Source: an uncultured bacterium (GTDB taxonomy: Bacteria > Verrucomicrobiota > Lentisphaeria > Oligosphaerales > Oligosphaeraceae). Taken from it: 54,435 nucleotides of DNA. Numbering within the stretch: position 1 is the stretch's first letter; the number at the start of each line of letters is the position of its first letter. Below are positions 41,650 to 49,349 of the stretch, in pieces. The stretch spans positions 1-54,435 of the forward strand of contig CACYQT010000014.1 of the NCBI GenBank assembly GCA_902776645.1, written 5' to 3'. Below the pieces are notes generated by a model. It made no database searches. It saw nothing but the letters and a program-made list of their open reading frames with translations, and had not been told where the DNA came from. Made by a program: the position numbers and the translations under genes.

Positions 41650-43041
41650 TTATATTGAAGACACGGTAGGTGGCGATGGCGGAGATACGGGCTGAGTGGG
41701 CTGAACAGGTTGGTAATTAATGATGACCTCATTGCCTAGGCGGACCTTGCGCAGATCGTCTGATTCCTGCGGCTTATGGGTATTGATCTCCTGCTCAAGC
41801 CGGTCAAGGACATCCGTGATCGCCTTCTTCTGGGCTGGATCTGTGGACGCCATAAGCCCATTGGCCAATTCTTTTCTGCAAAGTGCAATATTATCTCTGA
41901 GAATGCAGAGGCCGCCGCCTTTTTTGGGAGATCCTTGTTCCAGTACGGCCAAGGCCCTCTTGCCATCAGCGGTTTGTGAAAGTTCCGTTTTCGCGTTTTC
42001 GTATGCCGTGGCTATGTTAGAAGGAAAATGCTCCTTTCGAGCGGTGCCAATTCCCTGCTGCCCGCGAGATGTGATATAGCTTGCAAGATGGTGAAACATC
42101 TCGCCGACATCGGAGAGATGGAAGCTGCGAATGGTCATGTTCTGACCAATAGATGCATTAATATCCGAACCAGAGGCACTTGAAAGGCGGCATCCCGCCG
42201 ATTCCGTTTTGACGAAAAGACGGCGTGGAACGGTGGTGCCGTCAGGCTGCGTCCGCGCGGGAATCGTCCCGTAGAGCATTGTCCGATGGCCGTTCGGAAG
42301 ACCTGTCGTCACACCCTCTGGAATGTCAATGCCGCGCTGCATGTTCATATGCCCGTCAACCGAAACGTGCTGATAAGCTGAAAGATGCGAAGAACTGCGT
42401 ATATAGACATCCGGAGAGGTATCCAGCCACTTCGCCAGGCGCCCATCAGGATCCGCAACGGAGAAGGAACCATTCGTAAAAGCGTCCCCCTGCTGGTTTG
42501 CAAGGGCATAGAGCGCCAATCCAATGGCGGCGACATCCTCATTACTAGGCGGTTGCGGCATCGTAGGGCTGGAGAGAACGGTATCCATCAGCCTGAGGCC
42601 ATCAGCCACACGCTTATTAAGCGTCTGTTGAAGATTGGCAACCGCGGCCTGCCGTTCAGATTTCGGGAGACTCATGATCATCGGCTCAAACTGCTCTTTT
42701 TGAATATTGACGGCCTGTCCATTGACCGATACGGAAACCGATGCGGGTATCTGAAGGGGCGGTGGGGCCGGTGGCCTTGTAAATATGGACGAAATAGCGG
42801 CTTTGAAAGAGGACAAACCTGCCTTGATGCTTCCAAAAAGCCCAACGTTCATGCTTTCATTTTGCCTGGTATGATTCCGTGCATCCTGAAGATTAGGCAA
42901 CTGTCTGGCCGTAAACATCACCGGAATACCACCTGCCGGCGGACTCGATGTTGACGCTGGAGGTTGATTTATGCTTCCCATGCCCCCAGACGGCATGTTT
43001 ATGGGACGCGGTGTGCTAGATGTATTAATTCTCTGAGTCAT
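41650..43041 (-). CDS. candidate type III secretion effector
   Basis: A 463-residue protein without signal peptide. The first ~60 residues are rich in Ser, Thr, Pro and Asn, as in many T3SS secretion signals (MTQRINTSSTPRPINMPSGG). The middle is globular (GHRTMLYGTIPARTQ, RLFVKTESAGCRLSS) and the end is Pro/Gln-rich. No enzyme family recognised. The gene directly downstream encodes a CesT-like chaperone, the main reason for calling it a candidate effector. The ATG at 43041 is used; a TTG 24 bases earlier is possible. Confidence 0.65.
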   Translation of the reverse strand: MTQRINTSSTPRPINMPSGGMGSINQPPASTSSPPAGGIPVMFTARQLPNLQDARNHTRQNESMNVGLFGSIKAGLSSFKAAISSIFTRPPAPPPLQIPASVSVSVNGQAVNIQKEQFEPMIMSLPKSERQAAVANLQQTLNKRVADGLRLMDTVLSSPTMPQPPSNEDVAAIGLALYALANQQGDAFTNGSFSVADPDGRLAKWLDTSPDVYIRSSSHLSAYQHVSVDGHMNMQRGIDIPEGVTTGLPNGHRTMLYGTIPARTQPDGTTVPRRLFVKTESAGCRLSSASGSDINASIGQNMTIRSFHLSDVGEMFHHLASYITSRGQQGIGTARKEHFPSNIATAYENAKTELSQTADGKRALAVLEQGSPKKGGGLCILRDNIALCRKELANGLMASTDPAQKKAITDVLDRLEQEINTHKPQESDDLRKVRLGNEVIINYQPVQPTQPVSPPSPPTVSSI

Positions 43042-43103
43042 CTGTTTTTCTCTTTTGCAAAACAATGCATATTCAACAAGTCAGATTATACAAAAACAAT
43101 AAT

Positions 43104-43358
43104 ATGAACGATCAACATGAAAAATCAAAGAAAAATCTCATCGAAGAATTAGCGATCGCCTTGAACTCCCACCTGACGGACGATAAATTCTTTCTTAATC
43201 TGACACTTCAGGACATTATGCCCTACCCCGAAGACATTCTGTATTCAGGCTATCGCTACAATGCTTTCACAGCATTGCCTTCAAAAGAAGAAATACAGGA
43301 AGTAAGAAAAAAACACCGGCTGGTTGAAATCGATAGCATACCGTCATATATTGGATAA
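43104..43358 (+). CDS. small hypothetical protein
   Basis: About 84 residues, charged (MNDQHEKSKKNLIEELA) with a central Pro/Tyr-rich part; no family recognised. An upstream in-frame ATG at 43065 would add 13 residues. It starts near the divergent effector-like gene and ends 75 bases before the peroxiredoxin start. Low-certainty gene. Confidence 0.4.
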   Translation: MNDQHEKSKKNLIEELAIALNSHLTDDKFFLNLTLQDIMPYPEDILYSGYRYNAFTALPSKEEIQEVRKKHRLVEIDSIPSYIG

Positions 43359-43433
43359 GGGATCATGGAGGAATTCGCCGATGGTAGAATCTTCCAGTTG
43401 AAAGAACGGAAAATCAATCATGGAGAACACATT

Positions 43434-43886
43434 ATGAATATTGGAGAATACGCGCCTGATTTCACGTTGCAAGACAAAGACGGGAAGACTGTCTCCCTGT
43501 CGGATTTCAAAGGACGCAAAGTCGTCCTGTACTTTTATCCGAAGGACAATACGCCGGGCTGCACGCGACAGGCCATTGGGTTCGCGGAAAACTACAACGA
43601 ATTCAAAAAACGCAACATAACGGTCATCGGCATCAGCAAGGACAGCGTCGAATCCCATGTGAAATTCGCCGAGAAGAACAACCTGCCGTTCATATTGCTT
43701 TCTGATCCAGAGCTTAAGGCGATTCAAGACTATGGCGTCTGGCAGGAGAAGAAGCTGTACGGAAAAGTTTCCATGGGCGTCGTCCGCACCACGTTCATCA
43801 TCAACGAAGAGGGAATCATTCAGGACATCATGCGCAAAGTCAAGCCGGACACTAATGCGGAGGATGTTCTCGCCAAAATCAAATGA
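43434..43886 (+). CDS. bcp: Bcp-type peroxiredoxin without resolving cysteine
   Basis: A 150-residue thiol peroxidase of the AhpC/TSA superfamily. [11 protein letters not shown] contains the peroxidatic Cys43; at the place of the resolving Cys of E. coli Bcp (TPGCTxxAC) this protein has Ile48, so it would act by a 1-Cys or partner-resolved mechanism. [11 protein letters not shown] and [18 protein letters not shown] are typical Bcp segments. The start MNIGEYAP at 43434 is supported by GGAGAA at 8 bases. Likely reduces hydroperoxides in the cytoplasm. Confidence 0.92.
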   Translation: MNIGEYAPDFTLQDKDGKTVSLSDFKGRKVVLYFYPKDNTPGCTRQAIGFAENYNEFKKRNITVIGISKDSVESHVKFAEKNNLPFILLSDPELKAIQDYGVWQEKKLYGKVSMGVVRTTFIINEEGIIQDIMRKVKPDTNAEDVLAKIK

Positions 43887-43976
43887 CATGACATTTGCGA
43901 CTTTCCCTCCCATGGCTTGTATACAATTAGGCTATTTCTAACAAAAAACAGGCAAATATTCCTGCCTATCGATTAA

Positions 43977-44065
43977 ATTGGCCAGAAAAATGGGCCAATT
44001 TCCATGAATATTGGCCTGTTTTTTATGCCAATTTGAACGAATATTGGCCAAATTTTTAGGCCAAT
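43977..44065. repeat. three 33-bp-spaced palindromes upstream of sctT
   Basis: ATTGGCC-N9-GGCCAAT occurs at 43977-43999 and 44043-44065, and with one mismatch (ATTGGCC-N9-TGCCAAT) at 44010-44032. The start-to-start distance is exactly 33 bases twice, about three helical turns. The last copy touches a TATAAT at 44068-44073. The layout suggests three operator sites for one regulator over or beside the T3SS promoter. Confidence 0.85.
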
Positions 44066-44073
44066 GATATAAT
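44044..44073 (+). promoter_or_regulatory. possible sigma-70-type promoter of the T3SS operon
   Basis: TTGGCC (44044-44049) could serve as -35 and TATAAT (44068-44073) as -10, with an 18-base spacer. The -35 lies in the third palindrome, so a bound regulator would affect transcription. Matches are by eye; -10 is perfect, -35 has four of six. Confidence 0.45.
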
Positions 44074-44225
44074 GGCAATGGCTTTGTCACGCTTTTTCGC
44101 CTCTATTTCAGCCACTTTTTTCTTATTACTTAATTGTAAAACAAACGATTCATATTATTGTAATTAGTTTAGAGTATACAAAAAGTAGATATTCTACCAA
44201 CGGTTTTTTCAACAAGACCTTCTTC

Positions 44226-45002
44226 ATGTTCGACTTCGCCAATTTCACACTCATCATTCTCTCAATCGTCATCGCCATGGGGCGGGTGACGGGATTCTTC
44301 CTGTTGCTGTCACCCCTGTCGGATTCGATGATTCCGGGCCTATGCCGCCGCGCCATCATCGTGTCCTTCTCCGTCATCGTCGCGCCGATGGTCTTCAAGC
44401 AACTGACCCCTGCCATGAATCCGTTCTTCCTTGTCTTCATGGCACTTAAAGAAGTCCTCATCGGCGCCATGCTTGGATTTTTCGCGAACTTCCCCTTCTA
44501 TCTGGCCGAATGCATCGGCAATCTCATCGACAACCAACGCGGCTCCACCATGAGCGAAGTCTATTCGCCGCTGAGCGGCGCGCAGGTCTCCACCACGGGC
44601 ATTCTCTTCACGCAGACGGCCACCGTCCTCTTCTTCGCATCCGGCGTGTTTCTCGTCGCATTAGGCGCTCTCTACAAGAGCTTCAGCATCTGGCCGTTGT
44701 TCCTCAACAGCCTCATGCCGAATTCCAACGCGCCATCCGTCATCCTCGGCATGGGGGACTCCCTCATGAAACAGACGCTCGTCCTCTCGTCGCCGATTCT
44801 CATCGTCATGTTTCTGGCGACGGTTGGCCTCGGTCTCGTCAACCGCACGGCCCCCCAGCTGAACGTCTTCTTCCTCTCCATGCCCATCAAAAGCGCATTG
44901 GGCATCTTCATGCTGATCATCTATTTACAATATCTCCTAAGACTTATGATTTACGATTCCGATGATGTGATTCTCGTGCCAGTCCAGAAATTCTTTCATT
45001 AG
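44226..45002 (+). CDS. sctT: T3SS export apparatus protein SctT (FliR/EscT/YscT family)
   Basis: A 258-residue inner-membrane protein with about six hydrophobic helices. It matches the SctT/FliR family: LCRRAIIVSFSVIVAPMV, LIGAMLGFFANFPFYLAECIG and the conserved IDNQRGSTMSEVYSPLSG segment. SctT forms part of the export gate with SctR and SctS (not in this window) and couples to SctU, encoded next. First gene of the plus-strand operon after the palindrome array. A weak ribosome-binding site. Confidence 0.92.
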   Translation: MFDFANFTLIILSIVIAMGRVTGFFLLLSPLSDSMIPGLCRRAIIVSFSVIVAPMVFKQLTPAMNPFFLVFMALKEVLIGAMLGFFANFPFYLAECIGNLIDNQRGSTMSEVYSPLSGAQVSTTGILFTQTATVLFFASGVFLVALGALYKSFSIWPLFLNSLMPNSNAPSVILGMGDSLMKQTLVLSSPILIVMFLATVGLGLVNRTAPQLNVFFLSMPIKSALGIFMLIIYLQYLLRLMIYDSDDVILVPVQKFFH

Positions 45003-45005
45003 CCT

Positions 45006-46319
45006 ATGAGCGAAGGCGGCGAAAAAACTGAAATGCCGACCCCGAAGAAGCTGCGCGACGCACGCGAAAAGGGTCAGGTAAACAACAGCAAGGACATTAC
45101 TTCCACGGCCTTGCTACTGGTGCTTTTATCTATCATCGGTGCATTGACGCCCATGCTGATGCGGGACTTGAAGGAGCTTTTCATCTTCCTGTCGCAACTC
45201 TTCCGCGCGGAAAGCGAGGCGGCCATCAACGAGGGGTTGAAAGAGACGGTCATCATCATCGTCAAGTATTCGTTCATCGTCTGCGTCGCGGCGGCGGTCA
45301 CAGGCGTGGCCGCGCAGCTTGCTCAAATCGGCTTCCTCTTCACGTTCGAACCGCTCAAGCCAGATTTGAACAAAATCAATCCCGCGCAGGGCGCGAAGAA
45401 GATCTTCAGCATGAAAAACTTGTTTGAATTATTTAAGAACACCTTGAAAATCACATTCTTAGGTTATCTTATCTACAAGCTCATCATGGAATCGATTCCC
45501 GTCCTGCTGACGCTCTGCTACGGCGATCTGGAGGACAGCATCCTTCCCGTTCTCGGCAAGATGCTGAAGAGTCTCGCCATCTACACGGGCTTCGGCTATA
45601 TCGTCATCGCCTTCGCGGATTTCTTCTTCCAGAAGAAGAACTTCATGAAGGAGATGATGATGACAAAGGACGAAGTGAAGCGCGAATACAAGGAAATGGA
45701 AGGCTCGCAGGAAGTCAAGCAGGCCCAGAGCCAGTTCCGCAATGAAATCCTCAACGATCCGCCGTCACAGCAGGCCGTGAAGGATTCATCCGTCGTCGTG
45801 ACGAACCCGACGCATCTGGCCGTCGGCGTCCGCTACATGGCGGGCGAGACGCCGCTGCCGAAAGTCGTCGTCAAAGGCGCCGGAACGGACGCGGAGCTCA
45901 TCAAGAGGTACGCCGCCGAATTTGACATCCCCGTCATGGAGAACGTCCAGCTCGCCCGCTCCTTGTATGCGCTGGTGAAAGTCAATGACTATGTTCCGGA
46001 AGAGTTGTTCACACCGCTTGTCGAACTGCTGAAGATGATCAAAGACATCAAGCAGACCAGACAGGAGGAAGAGGAACTCGACGGCATCAAACTGGACGAC
46101 GACCTTGATCTGGACGAACTGGACAATCCAGACGATCTAGACAATCCAGACGATCTAGACGATCTAGACGATCTAGACGATCTAGACGATCTAGAATCTC
46201 CAGAATCTCCAGAATCTCCAGAAAATCCAGAATCTCCAAAAGATCCCCCCAAACCGGAAAAAGCAGAATCTCCCCATAACATCATCTTAGGCAATGACAA
46301 GATAGACTTGGATGGATAA
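45006..46319 (+). CDS. sctU: T3SS switch protein SctU (FlhB/EscU/YscU family) with a repeated acidic tail
   Basis: A 437-residue protein. Four N-terminal transmembrane segments (~30-205) and a cytoplasmic domain with the self-cleaving NPTH motif at 267-270 (VVTNPTHLAVGVRY), followed by the usual VQLARSLYALVKVNDYVPEELF end. Family members are about 350 residues; this one has an extra ~80-residue tail, largely Asp-Leu-Asp and Ser-Pro-Glu triplets encoded by 9-bp repeats (46125-46241). SctU gates substrate switching from needle to translocators. It lies 3 bases after sctT and overlaps the next gene by 8 bases. Confidence 0.94.
   Translation: MSEGGEKTEMPTPKKLRDAREKGQVNNSKDITSTALLLVLLSIIGALTPMLMRDLKELFIFLSQLFRAESEAAINEGLKETVIIIVKYSFIVCVAAAVTGVAAQLAQIGFLFTFEPLKPDLNKINPAQGAKKIFSMKNLFELFKNTLKITFLGYLIYKLIMESIPVLLTLCYGDLEDSILPVLGKMLKSLAIYTGFGYIVIAFADFFFQKKNFMKEMMMTKDEVKREYKEMEGSQEVKQAQSQFRNEILNDPPSQQAVKDSSVVVTNPTHLAVGVRYMAGETPLPKVVVKGAGTDAELIKRYAAEFDIPVMENVQLARSLYALVKVNDYVPEELFTPLVELLKMIKDIKQTRQEEEELDGIKLDDDLDLDELDNPDDLDNPDDLDDLDDLDDLDDLESPESPESPENPESPKDPPKPEKAESPHNIILGNDKIDLDG
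46125..46241 (+). repeat. thirteen 9-bp tandem units in the sctU tail
   Basis: Units of types AATCCAGAC, GATCTAGAC and TCTCCAGAA run head to tail, encoding NPD, DLD, DLE, SPE, NPE and SPK triplets. Unit length keeps the reading frame, so copy number can change without a frameshift. Confidence 0.92.
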
Positions 46320-46842
46320 CATTAAACTAGAACAATTTACAAAGCAATGGAGCACGTCGGAGCGCGTCATCAGGCTTTATCTGAACAGCGCCATCTACAA
46401 TCGTGCGGACGCACAGGACGTCCTCCAGCGGGTCGCCCTGTGCGCCTATCAGAAATACGACGAGTATGACGCGTCACAGTCGTTCCAGGGATGGCTCTTC
46501 GGCATCGCGAAATTCGAAGTGCTCGGCTATTTCCGCAATCTCGGGCGGAATCCGGAAGTCATCGATTCGGAGATATCGGAACGGCTTGCGGACAACATGG
46601 AGGACCAGTCCGAAGCCATCTCCCGCGAAGACGACGAACGCCGCGAAAAGCTTGAACAGCTTCTGACGCAACTCCCGGAGAAGGCGCAGGAGCTCGTCCG
46701 CCTGCGTTTCTTCGAAAACCGTGAATACGATGAAATCGCACGCCTCCTCAACACGAACGAAGGGGCGGTGCGCACCGCGCTCAGCCGAATTATCGCAAAA
46801 CTGCGCAGCATGGCGAAAGAGTCCATGCAGGAGGCGATGTAA
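46312..46842 (+). CDS. ECF-type RNA polymerase sigma factor in the T3SS operon
   Basis: A 176-residue sigma-70 family protein with region 2 (~25-85: DAQDVLQRVALCAYQKY, SFQGWLFGIAKFEVLGYFR) and region 4 (~115-170: QLPEKAQELVRLRFFENREYDEIARLL with a TALSRIIAKLR helix). It resembles the ECF subfamily common in planctomycetes and relatives. The start ATG lies inside the sctU stop (8-base overlap), so it is translated together with the apparatus. No classical anti-sigma factor is adjacent. Likely directs expression of T3SS genes. Confidence 0.9.
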   Translation: MDNIKLEQFTKQWSTSERVIRLYLNSAIYNRADAQDVLQRVALCAYQKYDEYDASQSFQGWLFGIAKFEVLGYFRNLGRNPEVIDSEISERLADNMEDQSEAISREDDERREKLEQLLTQLPEKAQELVRLRFFENREYDEIARLLNTNEGAVRTALSRIIAKLRSMAKESMQEAM

Positions 46843-46843
46843 T

Positions 46844-47134
46844 ATGTCCGAACAGAACCATAAATTAAATGAAAAGGAATTTCTGGCGTCCCTGGGATTG
46901 GACGACATTGATCTGACAACGGAAGAACAGCCGAACCCGCAGGACGGCCAGTGGCTTCTGGAAACGTTGGACACCCTGTCGCTTCTCCGGCAGATCGGCG
47001 CCATGGTCAACAGCAAGGCCCCCGAGCTCGAACCGCCGCCGGAAGGCTCTTCCGACAAGCCGCCGATCGTCGCGGAACTGCTCGATCTGCTGAATTTTTC
47101 AGAAAAAAATCAAAAAAATACAAAAGAGGTGTAA
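46844..47134 (+). CDS. small acidic protein of unknown function
   Basis: A 96-residue acidic protein (MSEQNHKLNEKEFLASLGL), with a helical centre (LLETLDTLSLLRQIGAMV) and a Pro/Glu-rich stretch. GGAGG lies about 10 bases upstream of the ATG, which follows the sigma stop directly. Position after the sigma factor suggests a regulator or T3SS accessory, but nothing in the sequence proves it. Confidence 0.7.
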   Translation: MSEQNHKLNEKEFLASLGLDDIDLTTEEQPNPQDGQWLLETLDTLSLLRQIGAMVNSKAPELEPPPEGSSDKPPIVAELLDLLNFSEKNQKNTKEV

Positions 47135-47162
47135 CAAATGAAAAAAAAGTGGAGAAACATCT

Positions 47163-47504
47163 ATGACGGAACAAAAAACCGAGAGGGAAACAAAGGAGTA
47201 TCTGGAGGAAATCCAGAAAACCGTCCAGAGATCGAAAGAGCTTCTGGAGGTCGCGAAAGGAAAGATTGAAGAGACAAGGAAGAAATGCGAGGAACTGGGA
47301 ATCGATCCGGAAAGCCTCAAAAACGTGGATGTGGGCAACATCCAAGGCCTGCCGGAAGATTTGAAAAAGGTCCTCATGGACGACCAGGTGAACTGGGAGC
47401 AAGGGCTGAAGGAACTGATGGGAGAAACCCATGAAGATCCAAACGCCGTCAGGCAGAACCGCCTGGAGAAGCTCGGGGCGCTCAAGCATCCCTACAGGCT
47501 CTGA
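47163..47504 (+). CDS. small coiled-coil protein of unknown function
   Basis: A 113-residue charged protein; residues ~5-50 have coiled-coil heptads (EYLEEIQKTVQRSKELLEVA), then a Asp/Gly/Leu-rich part. Could be a needle-related or chaperone-like component of the T3SS; family not recognised. GGAGA precedes the ATG. Lies between the sigma region and the LcrH-type chaperone. Confidence 0.75.
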   Translation: MTEQKTERETKEYLEEIQKTVQRSKELLEVAKGKIEETRKKCEELGIDPESLKNVDVGNIQGLPEDLKKVLMDDQVNWEQGLKELMGETHEDPNAVRQNRLEKLGALKHPYRL

Positions 47505-47559
47505 AAAAAAGAAAAAGCAACAAGAACAAAAACAAAACAAAATATAAGGAATCATAAAA

Positions 47560-48120
47560 ATGGCTACCTACGACGAAAACAAGACCTTGGCGAAAGCGAC
47601 CCCCGAAGACATCGCAGCGATCATCGACGAAATCGCGAAGGGAAAGGACCCGAAGACGAAACTCGACGGCAAGCTCATCGCCTCCCTCATTGAGAAGATG
47701 TGCAAAGGCGAATGCGCCATCCGCGACATCCTCGGCCTCGACGACAAGCAGATGAACGGCCTCTACGCCATGGGCTACAACTTCTACCAGGCCGGCAAGT
47801 ATGACGACGCCCTCAAGATCTTCCGCGCCCTCTGCCTCTTCGACCAGCTGGAGCCCAAGCACTGGATCGGAATGGGCGCCACCCTCCAGATGCTGAAAAT
47901 GTACGAAGAAGCCGCCAATGCATACGGTTTCGCCGCCATCATGAACTGCCATGACCCGCGTCCTTCCTTCCACGCCGCCGAATGCTACATCGCCTTGAAC
48001 GACAAGGAAAAGGCCGAAGCCGCCCTCAACTCCGTCGTCGTCCTCTGCGAACCCACCCCCGCCAACAAGCCTTTCATCGACAAGGCCAACGCCATTCTCG
48101 AACTGATGAAAGGAAAATAA
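47560..48120 (+). CDS. LcrH/SycD-type translocator chaperone
   Basis: A 186-residue class II T3SS chaperone with TPR repeats: YAMGYNFYQAGKYDDALKIF, LEPKHWIGMGATLQMLKMY and SFHAAECYIALNDKEKA. SycD/LcrH proteins bind the hydrophobic translocators before secretion. The next two genes encode such translocators, as in Yersinia lcrGVH-yopBD and chlamydial operons. Family call is confident. Confidence 0.9.
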   Translation: MATYDENKTLAKATPEDIAAIIDEIAKGKDPKTKLDGKLIASLIEKMCKGECAIRDILGLDDKQMNGLYAMGYNFYQAGKYDDALKIFRALCLFDQLEPKHWIGMGATLQMLKMYEEAANAYGFAAIMNCHDPRPSFHAAECYIALNDKEKAEAALNSVVVLCEPTPANKPFIDKANAILELMKGK

Positions 48121-48183
48121 CATAAAGTAATAAAAAACATCAATCAACTAAAACAAGCATAACAAAAAACAGGAGAAACAACC

Positions 48184-49266
48184 ATGAGCGAAATCAACTT
48201 CAACAAACCAGTCGGCGCCAACACCCCGTACGCGGGCGGCATCAGCGAAGGCCAGGGCAAAGAAAAAGTCGAACAGAGCAAGGCGGAACGTCAGGACGCC
48301 GTACAGGAGATCAGCAGCGGTCTCGCACAGCTCCTCGGCGCCGTCCTCACCACGTCGACGGAAGGCACGAACAAGAAAGGCAAGGTCAGCGATCCCACCA
48401 GCATGGCCAACGTCCTCACTATTCCCGTCGGAGAAAGCGAAACGGATATCGATCTCGCCAAACTCCTCAGCCTGTTGCAGATGGAAGTGTCCGAAGAACA
48501 GCTGAAACTCGCGCAGGAGCGCATCCAGCAGTTGAAGGACCTGATCGCCGCCCGTTGCAAACAGCAGCTCGCCAACATCCAGAAGTCCGTCGAAGATTTC
48601 AAGAAGGCGGAAGAAAAGCGCAAGATCGCGTTGATCTCCGCTTACGCGGCTCTGGCGGTCGCCGTTGCGGCTCTGGCGGCCGCGACGGTCTGCGCCGTCC
48701 TGTCCTGCGGCGTCGGTGTCGGTGCCGTTGTCGCGGCGGGTGTGGCCGTGGCGTCCGCAGCGGCAACCGTGGCCATGCTGGAGAAGCCAAGCATCATGAA
48801 CAAATTAATAGGGGCGGTGGCGGATGTCTTCCAGGCGATAGATCCGTCGATGAGCCGGAAGGACGCCAAGAGGGCCGCCCAGATCGCAATGCTCGCCATC
48901 ACGATCGCCATCACCGTCGCCAGCATGTTCGCCTCCTTCGGCAACCCCGCCACGATCGCCTCCTCCATCGGCCGTCTCATCCAGGCCGCCACCTCCATCG
49001 CATCCGGCGCTCTCGGCGTCGTCAGCGGCGGCATCAACATCGCGGCGACCATTGACAACTACAACGCGATGATGGGCCAGGTCGAGCTGAAGAAGATCCA
49101 GCAGTTCCTTGAGAAGCTGGAACAGCGTCTGGCGGATGAGCAGGACGCCATCCAGGAGATCATGAAGATGTTGCAGGACTGCGTCAGCGGCATCATGCAG
49201 CAGATCAAGAGCTACGACCAGATCGAAACCGAAATCTTCGCCAATCTTGGTCAGTCAATGGCATAA
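48184..49266 (+). CDS. sctE: T3SS translocator, SctE/YopB-like
   Basis: A 360-residue protein with hydrophobic segments at ~148-197, ~233-251 and ~262-290, flanked by coiled-coil parts (~100-146 and ~297-345). This is the plan of YopB/EspD/IpaB-type pore-forming translocators. It follows its likely chaperone by 63 bases (GGAGAA before the ATG). Sequence similarity to named proteins is low; the call rests on layout and position. Confidence 0.82.
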   Translation: MSEINFNKPVGANTPYAGGISEGQGKEKVEQSKAERQDAVQEISSGLAQLLGAVLTTSTEGTNKKGKVSDPTSMANVLTIPVGESETDIDLAKLLSLLQMEVSEEQLKLAQERIQQLKDLIAARCKQQLANIQKSVEDFKKAEEKRKIALISAYAALAVAVAALAAATVCAVLSCGVGVGAVVAAGVAVASAAATVAMLEKPSIMNKLIGAVADVFQAIDPSMSRKDAKRAAQIAMLAITIAITVASMFASFGNPATIASSIGRLIQAATSIASGALGVVSGGINIAATIDNYNAMMGQVELKKIQQFLEKLEQRLADEQDAIQEIMKMLQDCVSGIMQQIKSYDQIETEIFANLGQSMA

Positions 49267-49269
49267 GGC

Positions 49270-49322
49270 AACGACGGCGTCACGCCGTTGAAGGAAAAAT
49301 CACAAGGGGCGAGACGCCCTTG
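49270..49322. repeat. two GC-rich palindromes between the translocator genes
   Basis: AACGACGGCGTCACGCCGTT (49270-49289) and CAAGGGGCGAGACGCCCTTG (49303-49322), both near-perfect hairpins. Same repeat family as elsewhere. They may adjust message stability or relative expression of the two translocators. Confidence 0.8.
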
Positions 49323-49349
49323 CTACACATACAATAAGGAGAAATAACC

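Larger units (their letters stand above)
43887..44225. other. regulatory gap before the T3SS operon
   Basis: A 339-base AT-rich gap with no gene. It contains a small hairpin (AGGCA/TGCCT near 43950-43967), the triple-palindrome array at 43977-44065, a TATAAT at 44068-44073 and a long T-rich leader up to sctT. Confidence 0.7.

Noticed and set aside
43950..44065. CRISPR array
   Set aside because: The repeats are palindromes with constant 33-bp period but without spacers of varied sequence, and no cas genes are present.
44043..44065. Plasmid iteron origin
   Set aside because: No replication gene nearby; position before the T3SS operon fits operators better.
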